Shown: piece after piece, positions 29,616 to 38,264 of the stretch
Layout of the letters: every line of letters starts with the position of its first letter
How positions within the stretch are numbered: the first letter of the stretch is position 1
DNA from: Acidimicrobiales bacterium
Lineage (GTDB): Bacteria; Actinomycetota; Acidimicrobiia; Acidimicrobiales; MedAcidi-G1
DNA length: 64,000 nucleotides
Reading direction: 5' to 3'
NCBI GenBank assembly: GCA_029242745.1
Contig: JAQWTI010000007.1
Coordinates: 1-64,000, forward strand
The notes under the pieces: model-generated
The model's database searches: none
Told to the model about the DNA's origin: nothing
Seen by the model: only the letters and a program-made list of their open reading frames with translations
Made by a program: the position numbers and the translations under genes

Positions 29616-30404
29616 TTACGAGGTGACTGGCCGCACGGCCACACCAGCAGACACTAAATGAGCCTTGACCTCAGCAACGGTGTATTCCCCGAAGTGGAAT
29701 ACCGATGCGGCCAACACTGCATCTGCGCCTCCGTGGAGAGCCCCGGCGGCAAAGTCGTCTAAGCACCCAACCCCGCCACTAGCTACGAGGGGGACCGTGG
29801 CCACTGTGGCTACGGCCTGAAGCATTTCAATGTCGAAACCGTCTCGAGTGCCATCGCGGTCCATTGAGGTCAACAGGATCTCGCCGGCACCAAGGGCGAC
29901 GACCTCGGCTACCCAAGCCACAAGATCTAGTCCAGTGGGGACACGCCCTCCGTGCGTGAGGACCTCGAAACCAGACGGTGTCTCGTGACCAGCGGTCAAG
30001 TTGTTCCGTCGAGCATCTACGGCAACCACCACACACTGGCTGCCGAACTCCGCAGCCAGTTCTGCGACCAACTCAGGTTGATCTACCGCTGCCGTATTCA
30101 CCGCTATCTTGTCGGCCCCTGACCGCAAGATAGCGCGACCATCGTCTACTGATCGGATCCCACCACCAACGGTAAACGGTATAAATACTTCTTCAGCAGC
30201 CCGACGGACCATCTCCAAGATTGTCTCCCTACCGTCTGACGAGGCGGTGATATCCAAGAAGACCAGTTCGTCTGCACCTTCACTGTCGTAGCGCGCTGCT
30301 AACTCCACCGGATCACCTGCATCTCGTAGACCCACGAAGTTGACTCCCTTAACTACTCTGCCAGCATCGACATCTAGACACGGAACAACTCTTACGGTCT
30401 CCAA
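29616..30404 (-). CDS. hisF: Imidazole glycerol phosphate synthase subunit HisF
   Basis: Cyclase subunit that works with HisH. The 262-residue half-barrel repeat shows catalytic Asp11 in [15 protein letters not shown] and the second Asp in [10 protein letters not shown], with phosphate sites TVGGGIRS and [14 protein letters not shown] start at 30404, supported by GGGAG 9 bases upstream. It follows hisA after 15 bases. Confidence 0.97.
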   Translation of the reverse strand: METVRVVPCLDVDAGRVVKGVNFVGLRDAGDPVELAARYDSEGADELVFLDITASSDGRETILEMVRRAAEEVFIPFTVGGGIRSVDDGRAILRSGADKIAVNTAAVDQPELVAELAAEFGSQCVVVAVDARRNNLTAGHETPSGFEVLTHGGRVPTGLDLVAWVAEVVALGAGEILLTSMDRDGTRDGFDIEMLQAVATVATVPLVASGGVGCLDDFAAGALHGGADAVLAASVFHFGEYTVAEVKAHLVSAGVAVRPVTS

Positions 30405-30419
30405 GTTAATACTCCCGCT

Positions 30420-31157
30420 TCAATTGACCCGGAGGTGGTTGACAGCCTTATTTAGAGCAACGGTGCCTTCATAGAGAGCGCGCCCGAGGACAATTCCACC
30501 GATACGACGGCCTCCAACATCTAGCGCCGCAAGATCATCAATATCAGATAGTTGCCCCACGCCACCAGAAGCGACTACCTCGACCTCTGTTATCGCCAAA
30601 GCACGAGTCAAACCCTCGAGGTCGGGGCCCTCCAAGGTGCCGTCACGTTCAATCCGCGTGATGACGAAAGCTGCAGTTCCAAGGCTCGCGTACCGGGCCA
30701 AAGCATCGTCAAGACCCAATCCACTGCCTTGCGTCCACCCTCGGACTGCCACCTCTTCCCCTCTGAGGTCGAGGCCGACGGCCACCGGACCATAGGCGGC
30801 CACCGCCCGAACTAAATCCGGGTCTTCCACCGCAGCGGTACCCAATACCACCCGCTCCACACCAGCGTCAAACAAGGACCGAGCATCAGAGACCGATCGG
30901 ACACCTCCACCAGTTTGAACCGGAACGTCAAGTGCTGCAGCCAAAGCGGCCACCACTGGACGATTTACTGGGTCCCCGGTCAATGCAGCATCGAGGTCCA
31001 CGACGTGAACCCAGTCCGCCCCCTCCTCCTGGAAAGCCATCGCCTGGGCCAGCGGGTCATCGCTGTAGACGGTCTCTCGGTCATAGTCCCCCTGCACTAG
31101 ACGGACGCACCGACCTCCGCGAAGATCAATCGCCGGAAAAAGGGCGGGAACGGTCAT
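30420..31157 (-). CDS. hisA: ProFAR isomerase HisA (possibly PriA-like)
   Basis: Isomerises ProFAR in histidine synthesis. The 245-residue barrel has Asp11 in FPAIDLRGGRCVRLVQGD and the second Asp in VAVGLDLRGEEVAVRGW. The RGW triplet is also found in bifunctional PriA enzymes of Actinobacteria, which also do the TrpF reaction. A separate trpF is present at 24736-25410, so dual function is not needed and cannot be decided from sequence alone. It overlaps hisH by 4 bases. Confidence 0.94.
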   Translation of the reverse strand: MTVPALFPAIDLRGGRCVRLVQGDYDRETVYSDDPLAQAMAFQEEGADWVHVVDLDAALTGDPVNRPVVAALAAALDVPVQTGGGVRSVSDARSLFDAGVERVVLGTAAVEDPDLVRAVAAYGPVAVGLDLRGEEVAVRGWTQGSGLGLDDALARYASLGTAAFVITRIERDGTLEGPDLEGLTRALAITEVEVVASGGVGQLSDIDDLAALDVGGRRIGGIVLGRALYEGTVALNKAVNHLRVN

Positions 31158-31840
31158 GAATTCAAAGCAACCACAGGTGGCACAGGGTTGCAGCAGAGGT
31201 TTACGAAGTTCTCCAAAATCTGGAGTCCCACGGAAGAAGACTTTTCAGGGTGGAACTGACAGCCCCACAACACACCGCGCGCCTCAGCCGCACAAACCGG
31301 ACCGCCATAACTGCAGGTAGCCACCGTGTCCGAACTGACCGGGGCAGCGTAACTATGAACAAAGTAGGCCCACGGATCCACACCCAAACCGGCTAAGAAC
31401 CTTTCGTGGGCTGTGTTCGGCCTTAGGTCCAAACGATTCCACTGCATCTGTGGTCGCTTTATGTCCCCCGTTAACAGTTGCACCTCACCCGGCAGAACAC
31501 CCAAGCCTGTTACCCCAGGCGCCTCGGTGCTCCCTTCATGGAGCATCTGCATTCCAACACAGACTCCAAGGAACGGCGGCCCCGTCCCATTTGCTGCAGC
31601 GCTTGCGCCAGCAAATGCCATATCCCAAATACCTGCCGACATGAGTGCCTCAACACAGCGACCGAAGGCACCCACACCAGGCAAGACGACGCCATCAGCC
31701 TTGGCCACCAATGCTGGATCAGCAGTCAAGCGAGCATCAGCTCCCACCCGTTGCAATGCTTTCTGAGCAGAACGGAGATTGCCTATCCCGTAGTCCAGAA
31801 CAGCGACTAGTGGCGCATCCCTGTTTTCTGATCCGCTCAC
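31154..31840 (-). CDS. hisH: Imidazole glycerol phosphate synthase subunit HisH
   Basis: Glutamine amidotransferase that feeds ammonia to HisF. The class I triad is visible: Cys94 in FLGVCVGMQML, His197 and Glu199 in CQFHPEKSS. The start VAVLDYGIGNLRSAQKAL and VLPGVGAFG are diagnostic. It overlaps hisB and hisA by 4 bases each. Confidence 0.97.
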   Translation of the reverse strand: MSGSENRDAPLVAVLDYGIGNLRSAQKALQRVGADARLTADPALVAKADGVVLPGVGAFGRCVEALMSAGIWDMAFAGASAAANGTGPPFLGVCVGMQMLHEGSTEAPGVTGLGVLPGEVQLLTGDIKRPQMQWNRLDLRPNTAHERFLAGLGVDPWAYFVHSYAAPVSSDTVATCSYGGPVCAAEARGVLWGCQFHPEKSSSVGLQILENFVNLCCNPVPPVVALNS

Positions 31841-32433
31841 AGGCTTCCCTTGGTAGACGGCACGTCACCACCTTCGACCCGAACAGCGTCTCTTAGCGCC
31901 CGGGCCACACCCTTGAAAGAGGCCTCAAGAATGTGGTGGGTGTTCTTGCCGCGAACCGAAGCAAGATGCAGTGTGATCCGGGCGGCCACAGCGAAGGCAC
32001 GCCAGAACTCCTCCATCAGCTGAGGGTCAAATGGTGGATCACCCAGAATCTTTTCACCCGGAAAATCTACTTCGTAGTGTAGGTACGGTCGCCCTGACAG
32101 GTCGAGAGCGACCTCAACTAGAGCCTCGTCTAGGGGCACGCGAATCGAAGCAAACCGACGTACACCGGCCTTGTCACCCAATGCATCGGCAAACGCTTCA
32201 CCTAGAGCGATGCCTACGTCCTCCACCGTGTGGTGGGCGTCGATGTGCAGGTCCCCGTCGCAGGTCACTCGTACGCCAAAACCACCGTGACGACCGAACT
32301 GGTCCAACATGTGGTCAAGAAAAGGAATGCCAGTCGACACCAGAACATCAGCGATGGAGTCCCGGTCCAGATCTACCTCTACATCAACGGCCGTCTCCTT
32401 CGTTGAGCGTTGACGGCTTCCAATCCGTGTCAT
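31837..32433 (-). CDS. hisB: Imidazoleglycerol-phosphate dehydratase
   Basis: Manganese-dependent dehydratase. Metal-binding motifs are the LDHML in GIPFLDHMLDQFGRHGGF, DAHHTVEDVGIALGEAF, and NTHHILEASFKG. The 198-residue length is the stand-alone form; the histidinol-phosphatase domain of enteric HisB is absent. It starts 1 base after the hisC stop. Confidence 0.97.
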   Translation of the reverse strand: MTRIGSRQRSTKETAVDVEVDLDRDSIADVLVSTGIPFLDHMLDQFGRHGGFGVRVTCDGDLHIDAHHTVEDVGIALGEAFADALGDKAGVRRFASIRVPLDEALVEVALDLSGRPYLHYEVDFPGEKILGDPPFDPQLMEEFWRAFAVAARITLHLASVRGKNTHHILEASFKGVARALRDAVRVEGGDVPSTKGSL

Positions 32434-32434
32434 T

Positions 32435-33547
32435 TCAAACTCCTTCTAGGGCTGATTCGTCGGGTTCCTCTCGCAAGGCCTCATCAAGGGCCTCCAGGAA
32501 TCGGTTGTTCTCTGAAACTGTCCCAATTGTTACTCGCAGGCATCCTTCGGTCCCTGCCATGGTGGTGAAATCGCGAACAAGTACTGAGCGGTCCAACAAA
32601 GCCTGCCAAACCGCTGCCCCGGGACGGGCCTCTGGTCGAAACAGAATAAAGTTTGCTTCGGACGGCCAAGCCGTTACGGCTAAACCACCTAGCGCTGCAG
32701 CCACTCGTCCACGTTCAGCCACCAACTCAGCCACACGCTCCTCCATTTCCCGCTCATACTGAAGGGCGATAACTCCGACGGCCTGCTTGAAAACATCAAG
32801 GTGGTACGGCAGAACTACCTTTTCCAGATCATTTACACACCAGGTGGGCGCCACTAGGTAACCCAGCCGGATTCCAGCCAAAGCCCACGTCTTCGAAAAA
32901 GTCCGACTCACGACCACCGGGAGATTCTCCGCCAACAGGTCCGCTGCACTCGTCTTGGCGAACTGTCCGTAGGCCTCGTCAACGACAACCATGCCGCCGT
33001 AAGTCGCAGCCAAATCAACCAACCCCGCAACCATCTCAGCCGGATCCATCGTTCCAGTTGGATTGTTGGGTGAACAAAGGAAGATCAGTTCCGGCTTCTG
33101 CTCTTCCACGATCTTCAAGACGTCGTTCGGCACCAACCTGTGTTCAGAATCGCGCGCACCCCGCAGGACACCGGTACCGGTGATGTGGGCGATCTGTGCG
33201 TACATCGCAAAGGTGGGCTCAAACACCATCGCATTACGCCCCGGACCACCGTAGGCGAGGTAAAGACTCTGCAGAACTTCATTCGATCCATTGGCGACAA
33301 ACACCTCTTCTGGACTCACTCCGTGAGCAGAAGCCAATGCAGTACGCAGGTCAGCCGCCTGACGGTCGGGATAACGGTGCCATTGGAGTCCAGTTACCAC
33401 ACTTCCCATCGCCTCACGAAATGCCTGCGGTGGAGCAAACGGTGACTCGTTGGTGTTGAGGCGTACCGCCACATCCAACTGGGGAGCGTGGTAACTCTCC
33501 ATAGCCGCTACAGCCTCACGACTTGCAGGGCGCACAAATTTAGACAT
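32435..33547 (-). CDS. hisC: Histidinol-phosphate aminotransferase
   Basis: PLP aminotransferase converting imidazole-acetol phosphate to histidinol phosphate. RLNTNESPFAPP at the N-terminus, CSPNNPTGT, VVVDEAYGQFA and SRTFSKTWALAGIRLGY with the PLP Lys are all present. The ATG at 33547 overlaps the hisD stop by 8 bases; the frame is open to 33592 but that part is inside hisD. About 370 residues. Confidence 0.95.
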   Translation of the reverse strand: MSKFVRPASREAVAAMESYHAPQLDVAVRLNTNESPFAPPQAFREAMGSVVTGLQWHRYPDRQAADLRTALASAHGVSPEEVFVANGSNEVLQSLYLAYGGPGRNAMVFEPTFAMYAQIAHITGTGVLRGARDSEHRLVPNDVLKIVEEQKPELIFLCSPNNPTGTMDPAEMVAGLVDLAATYGGMVVVDEAYGQFAKTSAADLLAENLPVVVSRTFSKTWALAGIRLGYLVAPTWCVNDLEKVVLPYHLDVFKQAVGVIALQYEREMEERVAELVAERGRVAAALGGLAVTAWPSEANFILFRPEARPGAAVWQALLDRSVLVRDFTTMAGTEGCLRVTIGTVSENNRFLEALDEALREEPDESALEGV

Positions 33548-34889
33548 GGTCGGGCCCCAGGTCAGCGAGGCCGTCTGCAGTCTGCGTATCAACCCTTACC
33601 CGTACAGAAAGGGCGTGCGCATCCAAGCCCTCCGCCTCGGCGAGGGCGGCGACGTGGGGTGCAAGTCGTTCCAGAGCAGTCTGATTCGCTGTGACTATGT
33701 GGACCTCCTTGGTGAAGTCAGCGACCGTTAAGGCGCCAGAGAAACGAGCCGTTCCGGCCGTCGGTAGCACGTGGCTTGGCCCAGCTACGTAGTCACCCAG
33801 CGAAGCTGGAGACCAGGGTCCACAGAAGACCGCTCCGGCGTGGCGGACTCTGTCAGCAAGCACTTCGGCTCCATCAACCATCAACTGCAAGTGTTCAGGA
33901 GCGATGGCATCTGACACGGCTAAGGCTTCGTCGGGTCCGTCTACCAGCACAATCCAACCCGCTGCAGCCAGAGTCGCTTCCACTTCGTCTCGACGTGGTG
34001 AGGCCTTGAGAATTTGGTCCACCTCAGCGTCTACAGCATCAGCCACCGACTCGTCCCAAGTGACGAGCCAAGCCAAGCCATCCGGGCCATGTTCAGCCTG
34101 AACAACTACGTCGATTGCAGCAAAGAGCGCCGGCACGGTCGCGTCGGCTACTACTACAACCTCAGACGGTCCGGTGAAAGCCGAGGGCACACCAACGAGG
34201 CCGGCAACCTCACGTTTGGCCAAAGCTACGTAAATGTTGCCAGGGCCCACAATCACGTCCACTGGCGGAATCGACTCGGTGCCGAAGGCCATGGCGGCTA
34301 TTGCCTGAGCACCGCCCACGGCATAAACGGCATCGACATTAGCGATAGCCGCTGCCGCAAGAGTTACGTCAGCGATACGCCCATCCGGACCGGGAGGCAC
34401 ACAGATGACAACCTTGTCCACACCAGCAACCCGAGCCGGCACTGCAGTCATGAGGACCGTCGAGGGATAGGCAGCCCGACCGCCAGGGACGTAACAGCCG
34501 GCACGTTCCACGGGGCGACTCACCGAGCGCACTACCAATCCTGCATCTTCGGTCTTGTGACCAGCACGCACCTGACCTTCATGGTGGCGAACAATTGCCT
34601 CAAAAGCGGTCTCTAAGGCGTTACGCACTGTGGGATCGATACGGCCCAGTGCTGCCAACATCTCACCCGGAGCGACCTCGATAGCAGGAGGGGCGACGCC
34701 GTCGAAGAAGACCGTGTGTTCGCGAATGGCTTGATCCCCACGAACACGGACATCTGAAAGAATGGTGCGCACCGCCTCCAGCGGACCGTCACCACCGTCA
34801 GCATGACTGCTGCTCGGTCGAGGCAAGACGAACTGGAGGTCGGCGAGGGGACCCAGTCGATCTCCTCGTAGGTCTAGGCGGTGAAGCAC
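33540..34889 (-). CDS. hisD: Histidinol dehydrogenase
   Basis: Zinc enzyme that oxidises histidinol to histidine in two NAD-dependent steps. The 449 residues contain ERAGCYVPGGRAAYPSTVLM, YAVGGAQAIAAMAFGTESIP, VGPGNIYVALAKR, the metal-site VQAEHGPDG and PEHLQLMVDG. It is the first gene of the minus-strand his run; about 85 bases separate it from the divergent small gene at 34975, and the his promoter presumably lies there, though none stood out. Confidence 0.97.
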   Translation of the reverse strand: MLHRLDLRGDRLGPLADLQFVLPRPSSSHADGGDGPLEAVRTILSDVRVRGDQAIREHTVFFDGVAPPAIEVAPGEMLAALGRIDPTVRNALETAFEAIVRHHEGQVRAGHKTEDAGLVVRSVSRPVERAGCYVPGGRAAYPSTVLMTAVPARVAGVDKVVICVPPGPDGRIADVTLAAAAIANVDAVYAVGGAQAIAAMAFGTESIPPVDVIVGPGNIYVALAKREVAGLVGVPSAFTGPSEVVVVADATVPALFAAIDVVVQAEHGPDGLAWLVTWDESVADAVDAEVDQILKASPRRDEVEATLAAAGWIVLVDGPDEALAVSDAIAPEHLQLMVDGAEVLADRVRHAGAVFCGPWSPASLGDYVAGPSHVLPTAGTARFSGALTVADFTKEVHIVTANQTALERLAPHVAALAEAEGLDAHALSVRVRVDTQTADGLADLGPDHV

Positions 34890-34974
34890 CCCGTCACGCT
34901 ACCTGCCACCACCCAGAGGCTTGGTGGAGTTAACAAGCAGGGGTTCGAGCCCGACCGTGGTAAGACTTCCCACA

Positions 34975-35196
34975 ATGAACTCTTCGAGCCACATCGGGCC
35001 CCGCATAGATGCCGAACTCTCCTCTCTCATCAGCCAGTTGGAGAGTTTGACCCAACGTATTGAGGATCTAGCACGGCCTGATACCGGATCCAACTCAGAC
35101 GGAACTGAGGTCGCGTCTGGGCTCCATGAAGTGGAGCGCCACTTACGCAGCGCTCTCCGGGAGATCTCCCGAGTTCGTCGGACCACACAGTCATGA
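34975..35196 (+). CDS. Small helical protein of unknown function
   Basis: A 73-residue hydrophilic protein. Two predicted amphipathic helices, DAELSSLISQLESLTQRIEDL and GLHEVERHLRSALREISRVR, are joined by a Gly/Ser/Asp-rich linker, suggesting a helical hairpin or coiled coil. No cysteine, signal peptide or membrane segment. The ATG at 34975 lacks a clear ribosome-binding site; an ATG at 34921 is an alternative. It diverges from hisD. An overlapping minus-strand frame exists but has a less protein-like composition. Confidence 0.5.
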   Translation: MNSSSHIGPRIDAELSSLISQLESLTQRIEDLARPDTGSNSDGTEVASGLHEVERHLRSALREISRVRRTTQS

Positions 35197-35340
35197 GTCC
35201 GCTTGAACTAATCAAGGGAAGCAGGACTTAAAGGGCCTTTAACCACTTGCACACATTGGTTTCATCACCGGGGGGAGAACCTAGCCATAGGCTCCGCGCA
35301 GGCAATTGGAGCATCAGTTCCAGCTCCTCCATCAACACCT

Positions 35341-35982
35341 TTAGACCTCTGAGGAGGGGCAGAAATCTTTCAGCACACAATCCTCGCACCGAGGTTTACG
35401 GCTAGGACAAACGCGCCGTCCATGCAGTATTAAACGGAGGCTGAACTGCCCACGCTCGGCAGACGGAACCATCGGGTTCAACTCCATCTCCACCTTCACT
35501 GGATCGGTCTCAGTCGTCAGTCCTAGCCGCCTCGAAAGGCGTCCAACGTGCGTGTCCACCGGTAGACCGGGTAAACCAAGAGCCACGCTCCGCACCACGT
35601 TCGCAGTCTTTCGTCCCACTCCCGGAAGAGATGTCAAGTCAGCCATCGAACTTGGGACCTCTGAATCAAATACCTCAACTAGGCGCTGAGCCATCCCGAG
35701 CAGACTCCGGGACTTGTTTCCATAGAAACCGGTAGACCGGACGATCTCTTCCAATTCGTGGGGTATCGCTCCCGCCAAATCGACCGGCTTCGGGTAGGTC
35801 GCGAAAAGTTTAGGTGTGACCATATTTACTCGCTTATCAGTGCATTGAGCCGACAGAATCGTCGCCGCCAACAACTGAAATGAATTGGCGTGGTCCAGCT
35901 CACACTCTGCGCCGGGATACTCGTCCCCTAACCGGCGGTGTGCCTCAGCAGCTCGTCCCTTACATGATCTCGGTTGTCCCAT
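35341..35982 (-). CDS. nth: Endonuclease III
   Basis: Base-excision repair glycosylase/lyase for oxidised pyrimidines. Helix-hairpin-helix SLPGVGRKTANVV holds the catalytic Lys, and VDTHVGRLSRRLG holds the catalytic Asp. The C-terminal 4Fe-4S loop has the spacing Cys-x6-Cys-x2-Cys-x5-Cys (CPSRKPRCEDCVLKDFC). The ATG at 35982 is only 26 bases from the likely start of the divergent acetyltransferase; the frame is open upstream, but not homologous. About 213 residues. Confidence 0.94.
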   Translation of the reverse strand: MGQPRSCKGRAAEAHRRLGDEYPGAECELDHANSFQLLAATILSAQCTDKRVNMVTPKLFATYPKPVDLAGAIPHELEEIVRSTGFYGNKSRSLLGMAQRLVEVFDSEVPSSMADLTSLPGVGRKTANVVRSVALGLPGLPVDTHVGRLSRRLGLTTETDPVKVEMELNPMVPSAERGQFSLRLILHGRRVCPSRKPRCEDCVLKDFCPSSEV

Positions 35983-36008
35983 GGAGAGGGACGGTAGCCT
36001 CAGCCGAC

Positions 36009-36767
36009 ATGGACTGCTGGACCGTCTCCGACGGGACCGACACCGCGCGCATCTCTGGTGATCCAGAGGCCTGGCTTGTCGAACTTGATGTATCCGACCC
36101 CACAGCATCTGGCGATCCCTCCGATGAGTTGGGAACCAATGACGACCGGGAGCGACGCTTGCTCGAAGCCGCCACGCAAGCGTTGGTCAGCCAAGGCGGT
36201 GGGCGCCTCGAATATTGGGTCCAGAAGGTCACTGAGAAAAGCGATGAGGTCCCTACTAGGGCTGGCTTTGTGCCCTACCGAGATCTGCTCCGGCTCCGAA
36301 GGCAACTACCGGCACTAAAAACTGATCTCGCCGTCCGGGTATTCAGTCCCGAAGATTCTCAAGGGTTCATCGAGTGCAACAATCGGGCTTTCGACTGGCA
36401 CCCTGAACAAGGTGAAATGACGCTCGAAGACCTTGCCGCCAAGCAGAGTGAACCCTGGTACGACCCCGAGGGCTTCTTACTTCTAGAGGAAAACGGCAGC
36501 ATCGTCGGCTTTTGCTGGACCAAGACCCATATCCACGAGAGGCCGGCTCTCGGTGAGATATATGCCATCGCCGTAGACCCTGACCACCACGGGCGTGGGC
36601 TGGGACGAGAGCTCACTCTGGCGGGACTAGCCCATCTGGCAGAAAAAGGCCTGCGCCAAGCCATCCTCTACGTGGAGTCCGACAATCGGCCTGCCCGAAA
36701 GATGTACCAAAATCTTGGATTCGACTTGGAGTTCACTAGCCGGGCCTATCAGCGCATCGTCCGGTGA
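36009..36767 (+). CDS. GNAT acetyltransferase, MshD-like (mycothiol synthase family)
   Basis: Resembles MshD, which acetylates the cysteine of Cys-GlcN-inositol to finish mycothiol. The C-terminal GNAT domain (about residues 105-250) has FIECNNRAFDWHPEQGEMT, EPWYDPEGF, GFCWTKTH, GEIYAIAVDPDHHGRGLGR for acetyl-CoA, and ESDNRPARKMYQNLGF. The N-terminal domain is shorter than in typical MshD (about 300 residues). The ATG at 36009 is chosen to avoid overlap with nth; one at 35964 would add 15 residues. It overlaps rlmN by 4 bases. Confidence 0.8.
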   Translation: MDCWTVSDGTDTARISGDPEAWLVELDVSDPTASGDPSDELGTNDDRERRLLEAATQALVSQGGGRLEYWVQKVTEKSDEVPTRAGFVPYRDLLRLRRQLPALKTDLAVRVFSPEDSQGFIECNNRAFDWHPEQGEMTLEDLAAKQSEPWYDPEGFLLLEENGSIVGFCWTKTHIHERPALGEIYAIAVDPDHHGRGLGRELTLAGLAHLAEKGLRQAILYVESDNRPARKMYQNLGFDLEFTSRAYQRIVR

Positions 36768-37873
36768 GTAACCCACCAAAAGACCTCAGCCCCAGCCGCT
36801 ACGACCCCGATCGGGGTGAGTTAGATGACCTCATCGCTAAGGTCGGCCAGAGCATGGGCATCAGTGTTCCTGCTTACCGGATAGACCAACTTTGGCAAGG
36901 CCTCTACCGTGACCTGCTTAGCCCCGAAGACATCACCACACTTCCGAAGAATCTGCGCGTCCCACTGGCTGAACATCTGCCGGCCGCCCTTACCGAAGAC
37001 ACTCGTTCAGTAGGCGACGGTGGCGGTACCGTCAAATGGCTCTGGCGCCTGACCGACGATGCATTAATTGAGACAGTGCTTATGCACTACAACAAACGCT
37101 CAACAGTCTGCGTCAGCAGCCAAGCCGGTTGCGCCATGGCCTGTGGTTTCTGCGCCACAGGGCAGATGGGTTTCGAGCGTCACCTCTCGACCGGGGAAAT
37201 CGTGGAACAAGTCATCCGGGCCCAGTTGGAGGCCGGCGACCGTCGTGTCTCAAACGTTGTTTTCATGGGGATGGGTGAACCCCTAGCTAACTACGACCGC
37301 ACTTGGGACGCCGTTGAACGTCTGCACGGTGATCTCGGGTTGTCGGCCCGCCACCTGACTATCTCAACCGTCGGTTTGGTTCCCGGGATTCGGCGCCTAG
37401 CCACTGAGCGACTCCCAGTCAACTTGGCGGTGTCGTTGCACGCTGCAGACGATGCCTTAAGAGATGAGTTGGTCCCAATTAACCGGCGTTACCCACTCGC
37501 AGAATTGGCCGATGCCTGTCAAGAACATATAGCGAAAACCGGCCGTCGACTTTCGTTTGAATGGGCCTTAATCCACGACGTCAACGACCGCCCGGAGGAC
37601 GCCAGGCGCCTCGCCTCCTACGCCAGGCCACTCGGCGCCCACGTGAACCTCATTCCCTTAAATCCCACACCTGGGTGGCCGACCCGCGGGTCCTCACCAG
37701 CCCGGGTCCGTCAGTTCGCTGACGAAGTTTCCTTTCACGGTGGCAACGCCACGATTCGCCAGACTCGAGGCACCGAAATCAACGCAGCATGCGGTCAGTT
37801 GCGTGCCGATCGGAACAACGCCACTAACCCCGTCGCTGTATCCGCCCCTGAAGTACGTCACGTCTCGAGGTAA
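36764..37873 (+). CDS. rlmN: 23S rRNA (adenine2503-C2)/tRNA methyltransferase
   Basis: Radical SAM methyltransferase of the RlmN/Cfr family acting on A2503 of 23S rRNA and A37 of some tRNAs. The cluster-binding Cys123, Cys127 and Cys130 are in GCAMACGFCATG; VVFMGMGEPLANY and SLHAADDALRDELVPINRRY follow, and the Cys used in methyl transfer is in GTEINAACGQL. GTG start overlaps the previous stop (GTGA). 369 residues, normal. RlmN rather than Cfr is inferred from the housekeeping context. Confidence 0.95.
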   Translation: MSNPPKDLSPSRYDPDRGELDDLIAKVGQSMGISVPAYRIDQLWQGLYRDLLSPEDITTLPKNLRVPLAEHLPAALTEDTRSVGDGGGTVKWLWRLTDDALIETVLMHYNKRSTVCVSSQAGCAMACGFCATGQMGFERHLSTGEIVEQVIRAQLEAGDRRVSNVVFMGMGEPLANYDRTWDAVERLHGDLGLSARHLTISTVGLVPGIRRLATERLPVNLAVSLHAADDALRDELVPINRRYPLAELADACQEHIAKTGRRLSFEWALIHDVNDRPEDARRLASYARPLGAHVNLIPLNPTPGWPTRGSSPARVRQFADEVSFHGGNATIRQTRGTEINAACGQLRADRNNATNPVAVSAPEVRHVSR

Positions 37874-37901
37874 CGGGCGAGACCGCTGACAGACTGAAGC
37901 C

Positions 37902-38237
37902 GTGGAACGCCGCTGGATCAACCGCATGCAACCTCAGACACTGGCCTCGGCCACGATGCTTCTGTACATCGAAGGACTGTTCAACCTTGTACGAGGGCAG
38001 GCGCTCTTTGTGGTTGGTGTCATTATGTTCCCCGCTGCATGGGCCATCGCTAACAACAAACGCTGGGGTTGGCGCCTAGGCGTTGGCGCAGCAGCGCTCT
38101 CCGTCCTTATTCGTCTCGCTTGGTATGGGCTTGCCAGTCCCATGAACTTGGCGTTCGCCCTGCTGTTCCCGGTCGTACTGCTTGCCCTCCTTCTTCATCC
38201 ACAAAGTCGGGAACACCAGAAGATCTGGTTTGAATAG
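37902..38237 (+). CDS. Small membrane protein of unknown function
   Basis: A 111-residue protein with about three hydrophobic segments: one around LFVVGVIMFPAAWAIA, one around LGVGAAALSVLIRLAW, and one around LAFALLFPVVLLALLL. No known family is recognised. The GTG at 37902 is followed by an ATG at 37926 that may be the real start; neither has a good ribosome-binding site. It lies between rlmN and menG in the same direction, with gaps of 28 and 27 bases. Confidence 0.7.
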   Translation: MERRWINRMQPQTLASATMLLYIEGLFNLVRGQALFVVGVIMFPAAWAIANNKRWGWRLGVGAAALSVLIRLAWYGLASPMNLAFALLFPVVLLALLLHPQSREHQKIWFE

Positions 38238-38264
38238 CCCGTAGTTCTCTAGCCTTTTTTCGCC

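Noticed and set aside
22310-34889. The his-trp block as a horizontally acquired island
   Set aside because: Base composition matches the neighbours and every gene is core biosynthesis; no mobile element or tRNA border was seen.
34899-35186. Minus-strand frame opposite the small helical protein
   Set aside because: Composition is Arg/Ser/Trp rich and without helical periodicity, as expected for the antisense of the plus-strand gene.
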